From assembly GCA_009746045.1 (NCBI GenBank), contig RPFO01000034.1, forward strand, positions 4,371,949-4,435,948: a stretch of DNA of 64,000 nucleotides. Direction: 5' to 3'. The DNA comes from Mesostigma viride (Eukaryota; Streptophyta; Mesostigmatophyceae; Mesostigmatales; Mesostigmataceae). The notes under the pieces are model-generated. The model did not search any database, was not told the origin of the DNA, and saw only the letters and a list, made by a program, of their open reading frames with translations. This document shows, piece by piece, positions 54,208 to 64,000 of the stretch (positions are counted from its first letter, which is position 1; each line of letters begins with the position of its first letter). The translations under genes were made by a program, and so were the position numbers.

Positions 54208-54443
54208 GGAAGTTCAAGACAAAATCCAACACCAGTGCCCAGTTGTGAAGGCACAAACAAGGCAACCAGGAAAAGGAAGGCCTCCTACAAGTGTGCTCGC
54301 AGAGGTATTTCTGGGAGGCGCTGCTGTGACAACACGGGCACCCATCCGGACAATCCACTTGTGGCCGGCCGTGAACCACTTCAATTCGTTGGCTCTCATT
54401 TATACTGCACGGGGTGCGCGGATGCTGTACGCTCCAAGAAAAG
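54208..54443 (+). CDS. Cys-rich zinc-binding exon of the MULE gene
   Basis: Acceptor AAAACAG/GGAAG at 54207 and donor AAAAG/GTACGC at 54444. The 236-bp exon reads a basic stretch (KATRKRKASYK), then CARRGISGRRCCDNTGTH and LYCTGCADAV, with cysteines and histidines spaced as in a small zinc-binding domain. It could bind DNA at the element's ends. The phase left at the donor fits the acceptor at 56792. Exon structure is my inference from splice signals and phase. Confidence 0.5.
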
Positions 54444-56792
54444 GTACGCCTGGGTATGCGCGTGTTGTTTTTACTCTACATGTCATCAATACATTGAACA
54501 ACCTTTTTCTGATTTGCGTCGTTTATCAAGCACAGTCTCTTAGTTGCCTTAGCTTTCATGGTGTTCACCAAGGCCATATCAAATATTGTAGTAGTGCATA
54601 ATGTAACTCTTTTGGCTGAATGTTCTTTGGGTTTTGTTGATTGGCCTGTGATTGGTCTTTATGGCCTGCTAGTTTTGGTTTACGGTATGGTTTTGCTTGG
54701 AAATAGATTTTTATTCTACAGAAGCCTTATTGCAGCGTTTATGGTAGATGAGCCCGTTTGGCAGCCCTATGCCGGGCGTAATCTTATCTTAACCTCGTGG
54801 CTTGTCCTTTCCTACTAGCACATTACTGACAAGCCACACACAACATGGGGTCGCAAGAAAACCTTAGCATAGCGCTCCATGGGGTGTTCATGGCAAGCCC
54901 AATGCGTGGTGGCTAAATGTTTAACCTTTACTCGGGGGCTCGGCGTGCCATGCTTCCAAGTTCGTTGTCTCTTTCGTACGTAACCCTACCTATTTTTAGG
55001 ACTGAGTTGAACTCAGTCCTAATTTTAGGACTGAGTTTTTGGGTTTCGTAGAAAATTCGCCCCGGTCAGAGTGTTGGACAAAAAAATTCTCTCAAAATTT
55101 ATTCAAATACTACGTGAAAAGACCTTTCTTGGACATATTTTTGGGATTTTTTTTGATTTTGTTTGGGCGGCTAAATGTGCGGTCAAGGTACAGGTGGTAA
55201 GGGTACTTTTTCACGCGAAACGTGAGTTCCGGAAATGCACGACCTAGCCATGGCGGCTTGCGCCCATGCATGCAGTTTACGTTTGCGGACGATTGAGCTG
55301 GTCAAACTCAGGAAGTAGATTTCTTATGTCTTAAAGATGACACAGGCAAAATTTTAGCTCGCGGAGATGCGATTTACCAGGTGTCGGCACTGCTCTTGGT
55401 GGAAAAAACTGCGATCAGGCAGGCTGACGGAATTGATGACTAAAACTGCTTTCCGGCGCAGGTCGAAGGGTTTATATGCTTCTTTCTACTAATTATCATG
55501 CATTTTCGTAGAATTAAGTCAGTGGCAGTAAAGATTTGATGATTTCAAGCACTCTGTCACGTCATGCTTTGTGTGCCGGCAAGTGTCACTTTTGCGGGCA
55601 CCGCCTGGGCCAAGGTAACGCCATCCGTGAACGGTAAAGCTGAAATATCGTTGCCTCATCGTTTTTTGATGTTCTTGAATGAGTTTAAGCTTGCGAGGCG
55701 TTGTCAGTTTCGAGTCTTGATGCGCTTTCTTGACCGTTGCCTGCCCCTCTCTAAAACCCCCTTTTTTGATAATGTTACCAGGCATTTGCCTTACCCTAGT
55801 GTAATTGTGCAGGTTTTTAGGCGCTTAATGGGTTTAAATACCTTCATAGATGTTAGTTCTTCTTTTGCTACGTTCATACTGCATGATTGTGTGGCCATGG
55901 GCTGCATCAAGTGTGCTTTCGAGCTTACACTTGTGAGTGAAAAGTCTTGGTGATAAACCACTGTCATAATGTGCCAGCAAGTATGTTGGCCTTGTCATGG
56001 CAAAGCAAAACAGCTTTAGCCATGTCTATTCTTGTTAGAAACAATTGAAATATGCTTAACCTACCCATCATATTGGTGGTTAAGACTTATAATACAACCC
56101 TTTGTAGGTAGGTATCCATACCCATTCCCTACGTGCGTGCATAGGCTCTCACACATACTAAGGTATCATATAACTGCAATATGATGATGCAAGCATGTTG
56201 TCCTGTTATGCTAGAAGGGAAATGAGTTGATTGGCATGGTTGGTTGCCACGGTGGTGTGTAGTATGACCGCACTTACATGCTAGCATTTTGCTAGCAAGG
56301 CCCAGTCCTATTATAGGACTGGCAATATTTTGTGTGTTTCAGGCAGTGCCTGTGGCCAAATTGAGTCCAGTTTTTTTCTACAGGTCAAGAACTATATTTT
56401 TTACATGCCTATATTTTTTCAACATGCATATGGAATTTATTCAATTTTTCCCAATCGTGCTTCCACACAAAAATGCAAAATCGCGAGTAAGGGTCCACAC
56501 CCCAGTAAAATTATACATGATTTGGTCAATGTATGATTTTTTATGCATATGCCCAAGCATTAGCATGATATTGAGTGCTATTATGCATATCAAACATATG
56601 GGGTACCCCCCTACCCTTACTGCTACATGATCTCAAAGTTGGCATACTCAGTCCTATTTTTAGGACTGAGTTTGCACGTACGACGTGTTAATATAACTCT
56701 CCCCATTTGTTACCCATTTGTCCCGCATTGTCTTACATGAATGCTTTGTACTTTGCTGTATTCCGTGTTTGTGGCGTTTCAATATCGAGCAG
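54444..56792 (+). other. Inferred intron or insertion with repeated palindromes
   Basis: No coding of note. The palindrome ACTCAGTCCTA...TAGGACTGAGT occurs at about 55010-55037 and 56645-56671, with a half copy at 54995-55008 and a weaker one at 56307-56326. The segment between could be a MITE about 1.65 kb long. Confidence 0.4.
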
Positions 56793-58056
56793 CACCTTGA
56801 GCACTACGGAGATTAACCAATTTATTGACGCCCTGAAGCCTTACCCCAATGTTGACTGCGGTCAAATATATGAGACCCCCAAGCTCGCTAATCAGGCGCT
56901 CGACAAAGCCAACAAGCAAGAGCTCAAGAATGGGCCCCTAAATTTTCACGACCTCAACTGGGTGTTGGTGTTTTGCGATAAAGGTCCGAAGCAAAGGGTC
57001 CTTTTGCGATCTAGCTTACCAACCAACAGAACCGCTGACTATTTGAGCGGCGAGGGCGAAAGGGCAAACTGCAAGCCTCGTTGTAGAGGAAACGAGAGCA
57101 ATGCACAAAAGACATCAAAAGCTTGCGCCCCGCCTTCGGACGCCCCACTGGATGCCGCCCCGGCTGCCGTGCCCTCTGCCCCGGCTGCGGTGCCCTCCGC
57201 CCCGGCTGCCGTGCCCTCTGCCCCGGCTGCGGTGCCCTCCGCCCCGGCTGCCGTGCCCTGCGCCCCGGCTGCCGTGCCCTCCGCCCCGGCTGCCGTGCCC
57301 TGCGCCCCGGCTGCCGTGCCATGCGCCCCGGCTGCCGTGCCCTCCGCCCCGGCTGCCGTGCCCTGCGCCCCGGCTGCGGCGCCCTCCGCCCCGGCTGCCG
57401 TGCCCTGCGCCCTGGCTGCCGTGCCCTGCGCCCCGGCTGCCGTGCCCTCCGCCCCGGCTGCCGTGCCCTGCGCCCCGGCTGCGGTGCCCTCCGCCCCGGC
57501 TGCGGCGCCCTCCGCCCCGGCTGCCGTGCCCTGCGCCCCGGCTGCGGTGCCCTCCGCCCCGGCTGCGGCGCCCTCCGCCCCGGCTGCCGTGCCCTCCGCC
57601 CCGGCTGCGGTGCCCTGCGCCCCGGCTGCTGTGCCCTCCGCCCCGGCTGCGGTGCCCTCCGCCCCGGCTGCCGTGCCCTCCGCCCCGGCTGCGGTGCCCT
57701 CCGCCCCGGCTGCCGTGCCCTGCGCCCCGGCTGCCGTGCCCTGCGCCCCGGCTGCCGTGCCCTGCGCCCCGGCTGCCGTGCCCTCCGCCCCGGCTGCCGT
57801 GCCCTCCGCCCCGGCTGCCGTGCCATGCGCCCCGGCTGCGGTGCCCTCCGCCCCGCGGGGTGCATCATCAACATTAGCTGCCGGACAAGAAGTGCAGGAG
57901 GATGATCCGGACAGCGATTCTGGGGATGAGGAGGAAGATGGGGGTGGAAAGGACCATGAGCGTCACCCAAGTGCCAACAAGGCATTTGCGCGGTACCTGT
58001 GCGAGGTATGGCAGCTGCAGGGTCAACCCAAAGAAACTGCCGCGTGGGCACCCTAA
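56793..58056 (+). pseudogene. MULE gene exon with Ala-Pro-Val repeat
   Basis: After the acceptor ATCGAGCAG (56792) the frame reads STLSTTEINQFIDALKPYP and a folded-looking 110-residue domain (YETPKLANQALDKANKQEL, LNWVLVFCDKG). Then come about 34 copies of a seven-residue unit, APAAVPS or APAAVPC. The end is acidic (DDPDSDSGDEEEDGGG) with NKAFARYLCEVWQLQ. It then runs into a stop at 58054-58056 while the next part of the protein continues in the neighbouring frame from about 58015, so a frame break is present. It is the region before the transposase domain; the function of the repeat is unknown. Confidence 0.55.
57154..57855 (+). repeat. 21-bp coding minisatellite
   Basis: About 34 units of GCCCCGGCTGCCGTGCCCTC plus one base. 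All six frames are open, which gives long but false ORFs on both strands. Units differ mainly at TCC/TGC (Ser/Cys) and GCC/GCG. Confidence 0.95.
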
Positions 58057-60327
58057 GGCGCGGGCGTCTAAATTGAGGGGTGAGATGTGCGTTGGATGTC
58101 GGGTTTCATGGCGTATCGTGGAGTTACGTGAGAACCTCGGCACATCATATATCACGTACTCCGAGTTCAGGCATGAGCATGGGGCAACTGGGCTGGCCAG
58201 GGACATCTACGAAGGTGGACAACGACTAAGCGAACGTTGCCGGGAGTTTCTATGCGGTAAGATGAGTGACCTGAAGGATGGGCAGCGGGCTAATTGTAAT
58301 GCTATCATCCGAGAATGGCAGAGAAGCTTAGAGGACTTGCTGGGATCCGAGGAGGCTATCAAGCAAAGGGACTACGCGTTGACTGCAGCGGATGTGAGAA
58401 ACATGGAAGACAAGTTGCTTTCAACGGCGTGGAAGTTCCATGCAGAAGAAGCAGAAAGCGTGGAATTATGGGCAGCGCGCTTGGGGGACAACGTCCGCTA
58501 CTACCAACCCCAGGAGATGACCCCGGACGGTACAGTCCAACTTTCCCCCTTTGTGCTAGTGTACCAGAATGCATGGCAGCGGGAAATGTATAAACTGCAT
58601 GGGCAAAAGAAGGCATTTTGGATAGCACATTTGGGGTATCCACCATGGGTTTCTCACTGGTGACGCTCATGGTCGTGGATGCTTTTGGTAATGGTGTGCC
58701 AGTGGCTTGGTGCCTTGCCAGCGCGGAGACCAGTGCCGTGTATGAGGCATTTCTAGAAGCTGTGGTGGATGGCTGTGAAACGAAGCCCCCGTTGACAATC
58801 ATCATCGATTGTTCAAACGCTGAAATGAACGCATTGAAGCGGGTGTTCCCAGCTACCAAGATCTTTTTGTGTTCATGGCACGTCCAGCGCGCTTGGTGCA
58901 CGAACCTATTAACAAAGGTGAAAGGTGCCAAGGTCCGTATGGAACTGATGGAAGAGCTTAATGCCATCTTGTATTACATGAGCTCGCGCCTTGCCGGGGA
59001 TGCGGAGGCGCAAGTACGTGCGGTGCAATGCCGGCTCACCCAGTTTTATACCAAGTGGGACCCCATTACCCCCGCATTTGTCGACTACATGCGCAGTCAA
59101 TGGGAGGACAAGCTGCACATGTGGGCGAAAGCGTTTAGGGTGGCGGATTATGCCCAACATGATACGAACAATATTCTTGAACGGTATCATCGAACCCTCA
59201 AGTATACTTGGCTGCATAACCGTGGGCGCCAACGTCTTGACTGGCTAATTTACATGTTTGGGTTGATTGTTGGGTGGCTGGAAAGGGACCAACAGCTCAA
59301 AACCCGTGGTGTCATCATAAATCACCGTCGGCGGAAAGAAGAGATGGCGGAGCTTGACAAGGCGTGTAATCTCCAAGCGGAAATACAGCAAGGTAAAACC
59401 AGGAGCTGCTGGGCGGAGATGGTCACGGATGGTTCTTGCACATCCCGTCGCGTTGTGGTGGATTTCGTGACTTGCGTGAGGTCATTTAATATTGACCTCA
59501 ACTCTAACACGGCCACTTGCGACTGCACCGACTCTAAAACAGGAAACATTTGTCATCATTTCTTGGTCGACCTCATGCTCTCCGGTGTGGCTACCCGTGA
59601 GGACATTGAGCTTGTGATCAAACGCCGGGCAGCATTCGGTGTTCCGCCAAACAAGCACTCTTGTGTGCACTTCCTTGAGGAATTGCTCTGGGTGAGAAAC
59701 AAGGCAACTCCATCTGAGAAAGGGGAGGCTTCGGATTTTCCTGACACGGCTGACGTCGATGAAACTCCCGATGACGCCCAGCCACCCGACTTTGGTCAAC
59801 CTGCCAATCACGACAAAGGTCAAGCATCATCTTCCGTGAAGGAGAAGAATCGGCAGATGCTTAGCCGAATCGAGGCTGCATGGGATGGGGCGGCAACCGA
59901 GGATGGTTTGCGGCGCGCCCAAGAGCTCACAAGTCTAGCTTTGGCGGACGTGGCGCGACAAATTGAAGACTTTGTGCGCTTGGATAGGCAAAGGGCAGCA
60001 GTGGGCAATGTTCCGCCTACACCTACCTTGCGCCCTGTTGATAAACCTGCGGTCAGGAGAGGCACTCGAGACATTCGGCACGACCCCGCTGTATTCGGGC
60101 AACAATGTGGTGTCAAACGTGCATTTGTCCGTCGGAATGGTGGGGCAAAGAAACAGAAGCTGAGCGTCATGGGCCGATTGCAGAAAGATGCTGCCAGTGA
60201 GGCAAGCAATGGTGCGGGGTCCCGAGCCCAAAGCAATCCACTATGTTCTTTTCCACTTGCTGAAGCGTCGGATTCATCATTGGCCATGCCGGAAGGCGGC
60301 CAAGCGGCTGTCGACCACGGCTTGTGA
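58015..60327 (+). pseudogene. Mutator-like (MULE, FAR1/FHY3-type) transposase, frameshifted
   Basis: First part in frame 2 (about 58015-58600): CVGCRVSWRIVELRENLG, then SFxx-free helical text ending LVYQNAWQREMYKLHGQ. A one-base shift near 58600 leads into the frame of 58618-60327. The catalytic triad is visible: D2 in LDSTFGVS, D64 in IIIDCSNAEMN followed by CSWH, and E188 in NNILERYHRTLKY. The SWIM zinc finger is C301, C303, C312, H314. A long C-terminal tail carries DETPDDAQPPDF and a basic KRAFVRRNGGAKKQK. It ends at TGA 60325-60327. MULE transposases cut and paste Mutator-type elements; related proteins serve as plant transcription factors. The two frame breaks suggest a recent pseudogene or assembly errors. 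No 9-bp duplication or long inverted repeats were found around it. Confidence 0.82.
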
Positions 60328-60448
60328 TGGAGCTCAAGCTGCCGAGGCATACATGTGGAGGTAATACACTGTGCAAGAGCCAATGTCCTTCGGCGAAGTC
60401 ATTCCTCACAGGCATGTTGTGTGTGGGCGGGGGCAGGGGCGGGGGCGC

Positions 60449-60784
<336 letters not shown>

Positions 60785-60786
60785 GC

Positions 60787-61597
60787 ACGACTGTCCGACT
60801 GCCCGACTGCCCGACTGCCGACTGCCCGACTGCCCGACTGCCCGACTGCCCGACTGCCCGACTGCCCGACTGCCCGACTGCCCGACTGCCCGACTGCCCG
60901 ACTGCCCGACTGCCCGACTGCCCGACTGTCCGACTGCCCGACTGCCCGACTGCCCGACTGCCCGACTGCCCGACTGCCCGACTGTCCGACTGCCCGACTG
61001 CCCGACTGCCCGACTCCCGACTGCCCGACTGCCGACTGCCCGACTGCCGACTGCCCGACTCCGACTGCCCGACTGCCCGACTGCCCGACTGCCCGACTGC
61101 CCGACTGCCCGACTGCCCGACTGCCCGACTGCCCGACTGCCCGACTGCCCGACTGCCCGACTGCCCGACTGCCCGACTGCCCGACTGCCCGACTGCCCGA
61201 CTGCCCGACTGCCCGACTGCCCGACTGCCCGACTGCCGACTGCCCGACTGCCCGACTGCCCGACTGCCCGACTGCCCGACTGCCCGACTGCCCGACTGCC
61301 CGACTGCCCGACTGCCCGACTGCCCGACTGCCCGACTGCCCGACTGCCCGACTGCCCGACTGCCCGACTGCCCGACTGCCCGACTGCCCGACTGCCCGAC
61401 TGCCCGACTGCCCGACTGCCCGACTGCCCGACTGCCCGACTGCCCGACTGCCCGACTGCCGACTGCCCGACTGCCCGACTGCCCGACTCCCGACTGCCCG
61501 ACTGCCCGACTGCCCGACTGCCCGACTGCCCGACTGCCCGACTGTCCGACTGCCGACTGCCCGACTGCCCGACTGCCCAACTGCCCGACTGCCCGAC
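60787..61597 (+). repeat. (GACTGCCC)n 8-bp satellite
   Basis: About 100 units of GACTGCCC, with interruptions that lose one or more bases (for example near 60815, 61013-61057, 61234, 61457, 61549). The run sits directly against the ACGC block. Confidence 0.97.
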
Positions 61598-63860
61598 TGC
61601 CAACCTAACGAACTCCCTCTCACTGCGTCTCTCTCTGCTGGGCTTCCTTTTCCCTTTTTCTCCCCCGTTATTGTATTGTGGTTGTGCATGTGCATGTAAT
61701 GCCCATATGTACGCAATTAGAAAAAGAGATTCCTGAAGTTTTTCATCCATAGCTTGTCACGAATCATTGTTTGTGTGTGGTTGAGTCCAGGGTTCTAAAC
61801 TCAGTGCTTGTCTATTTGCTCTTAATGCAGGAGGTGGTGACCGAGCTTTCGGCATGAAGATTCCAAGACTACCCTCATATTGGAGCATTATCAGCTGGCA
61901 GCTGCAAATGCCCAAGGGCTGCAATGGATGGAGCTCTCGAGTTGAAGGGCCCATTATCATAAAGGCCTGCCTTCACGTTGGCCATGTTACACAGTCATGA
62001 ATGAATAAATTAATAAACACGTAGACAGCGTCAGCATATTTCCTGATGGAATGGGGAAGGGGGATGGGGACAGTCATAAGCTAGCCGCAGTGGTGCAGTA
62101 TCATGTGTCTTATATGCATACTGCTATAAAACTGGGCACCTTGAAAATTTTCCTCGTGGGCTAGCTAGGATCCATGCGACAACTGGATGATTGTGAGGTT
62201 CTTCAACATCTACCTGGTCAGTAATTTTGCAGGTGGCCGGCCAACACAAGGTATGCGTTGCTAACATTCAACACATGCATGCGTCTGCTGATTTAATAAT
62301 GCATACCGATGTTGGTTGACCTTGATAGCTAATTTATTGGCGGATCCACACGTCACGTTGCCGTAAGTAATAATCATAAGATGTCATGATTGACTGCGTC
62401 AACGAGCATACATCCCCATTGGAATGGTTGAGCAATGAGCCCCGACCAAATTATCAGTCAAACCTTAATTTGGGTTGAAAGAGCGTCAAACACATTCTTG
62501 ATTGTCCAAATTCTTACTATATGATCTGACGTGCATCCATCCTCACAATGCCAATGGCCGCTATCTCATGGATGACAGGAACATGTTTCCTGCTCTAAAA
62601 TTAAATTAAATAAATTATAGCATGCCTCGGTGGGGTGGGCATGTAGCACCTAGAGTGCTTTCCAGTCCCTGTAAGTTGCACAGTGGGAAAGGGGCAAAGA
62701 CACCTGCGTCCTCACTCATGCCCGAAGGCAGGCCACAGCTGCGTTCAACGCTCGTTGGACTATGGCAAACTGTGGGTGTGCTAAAGCTGAAATATGCGCG
62801 AGTATGCTGGTATGTTGGCTGCTCTAAGGACCGAGCCACTGATGGCCAGTGGTGGAATCATCTTGCACGTAGTCTAGCTAGCCAACCCCAACACTGTCCC
62901 AAGGTACCTAGCCACAAAGACCCCACTAGCTGCAGGCATGGGTGCCAACAAAGTGTGATTCGGCTAGGATCGGCTCCCAAACATGCGAGCCATACATGTG
63001 TGCTTTACATTTACGCACACACTGACAACCTCAGCCCAGGTCGATCCACGTTGGTTGACATTAGACAACGTATTGACGCTGTAATTACCAAATAAGCAAA
63101 AAAGCTCACCATGGGCTCAACAATTTTCAGGCACGGCATGTGCACGGCAGTTGCCTGCACCTATTTTACAATGCACGTCAGTGGTAAAAAGCTTGGTACT
63201 GTATTTCATTGATATTTGTAATGCCATCCTTGCCTGCATGTCCCAAGGGCTACTCAAAAAAAGAAGAAGCAGTATCAACGACAAGCTTTCTACTTTAGGA
63301 CACAAGGATCCCTATACAAACACTCATACAAGAACAAACCCAGCATTCAACAAACCCATCACCAAATGATACAGTGGTCAGTCACACTCTGCAACACTAA
63401 ACTTGAAGGATACAGCAACACTAGCAACCTACGCAAAATAAGCAAGATACTGTAACAGATACATGTGGTCCAGTTCCCAGATACGGGCTGACAGTTCCGC
63501 GAGGGCCGACAAGGTGTGCTACCAAGCTTTACGCAGAAAATCAGAGAAAGAAAGGCGCGCACGATGACCGCGTCCAGACGCATTTCCCGGTATATCTCTT
63601 CAAGGTCTACTTGGAAACTTGGTAGCGAGGTATGGAGAGGCAATGCATAAAAAGCTCGGAAGCTAACGAGAGAAGGCAGGGTGGGGGGAAGAAGACAGGA
63701 CGGGACGTTGGAGGAACGCATGAGACGGAGGGAGGGAGCGAGCAAGGGAGGGAGGGAGGGAGAAAAAAACGAGAGAGGGAAAGATTGCCAGACAAAAGAT
63801 CGATTCGAAGAGGAAACTAAGTGTGCCGACATTACTGCGAGTAGAGAAAGCAGAATTTTT
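61598..63860. other. Unassigned sequence
   Basis: No gene with strong support. A T-rich stretch followed by GCAG at about 61826 looks like a splice acceptor, and the following 180 bp read an open frame of mixed composition. An ATG ORF at 62622-63095 (157 codons, MPRWGGHVAPRVL) has no recognisable family and no upstream signals. 63660-63780 is purine-rich with GGGAGGGAGCGAG repeats. Confidence 0.4.
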
Positions 63861-63865
63861 ATTGC

Positions 63866-64000
63866 TATGGATCCCAGGGACGTCAAAGACTGTTTGTCTC
63901 CTACTTTAGACAAATTAGGGTCCGATGATTATACTTTAGAACAACCATGGCATTCTCGTCGCCCAACTTCCCGGCTGCGCAATCAGTTGCCAGGCAATAG
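63866..64000 (+). CDS. Start of an unknown ORF, cut by the window end
   Basis: From the ATG at 63866 the frame stays open to the last base (45 codons): MDPRDVKDCLSPTLDKLG, then SDDYTLEQPWHSRRP. It is codon-like and hydrophilic, and follows a purine-rich leader. It could be the start of a Gag or a host gene. No family recognised. Confidence 0.3.

Noticed and set aside
57011..58051. Arg-Gln-Pro and Cys-Arg-rich ORFs over the 21-bp repeat
   Set aside because: Other frames of the same minisatellite; the Ala-Pro-Val frame is the one linked to flanking non-repeat coding.
63359..63913. 184-codon minus-strand ORF
   Set aside because: It runs through a purine/pyrimidine-biased stretch and gives Ser/Leu/Pro-rich text with no motif; likely a compositional artefact.

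Overview
This window is eukaryotic nuclear DNA made almost entirely of nested mobile elements. No intact housekeeping gene, rRNA or complete tRNA was recognised. The plant-type FAR1/FHY3-like MULE transposase with a SWIM finger, a BED-finger hAT exon, GT-AG introns and a Ser-Pro/poly-Pro exon all fit the green lineage. A green alga is my best guess (inference only); the species cannot be named from the sequence.

0-34 kb is a retrotransposon nest. The outermost element (C) is on the minus strand. Its Gag reading frame runs up to 26468 and resumes at 4597, because a plus-strand relative (A, 4598-26467, 5-bp target duplication CTAGC) sits inside it. A is split in its Gag by a degraded relative (B, 7315-16985, duplication GACAC). 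The 5' LTR of B is split by a piggyBac-like non-autonomous element (D, 7751-10027, TTAA duplication). The 3' UTR of A carries a TRIM-like element (H) and an unidentified insertion (X). A third relative (F) cuts the reverse transcriptase (RT) of C at the left edge. A fourth, near-intact relative (E, 28125-34321, duplication CTTTC) sits in a tandem repeat upstream of C.

A, C and E share an unusual plan. The order is Gag, integrase (INT), protease (PR), RT, RNase H (RH), not the Copia order PR-INT-RT-RH nor the Gypsy order PR-RT-RH-INT. INT has 29 rather than about 35 residues between its second Asp and its last acidic residue. The PR active site reads DT(Q/N/M)A instead of D(T/S)GA. The RT active site is HGDD instead of YxDD in the two elements where it can be seen. 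In A and E, Gag and Pol lie in one frame separated by a single UGA followed by C. LTR ends are AGTT...AACT, not TG...CA.

34-50 kb holds LTR pieces, tandem repeats, a Gag-only LTR element (G, 41211-44328) and two large palindromes. Palindrome J (45630-46876) has a 5-bp duplication, the same AGTTA...TAACT ends, three copies of a 78-bp palindrome and an internal tRNA-like T-arm. Palindrome K (47380-48741) is a fold-back of a TRIM element. J is the best candidate here for an undescribed kind of element.

50-64 kb holds a hAT-like element with a BED-finger exon, a MULE transposase gene (exons inferred from about 53.7 to 60.3 kb, with frame breaks), a block of 4-bp and 8-bp satellites (60.4-61.6 kb) and mostly unassigned sequence to the end.
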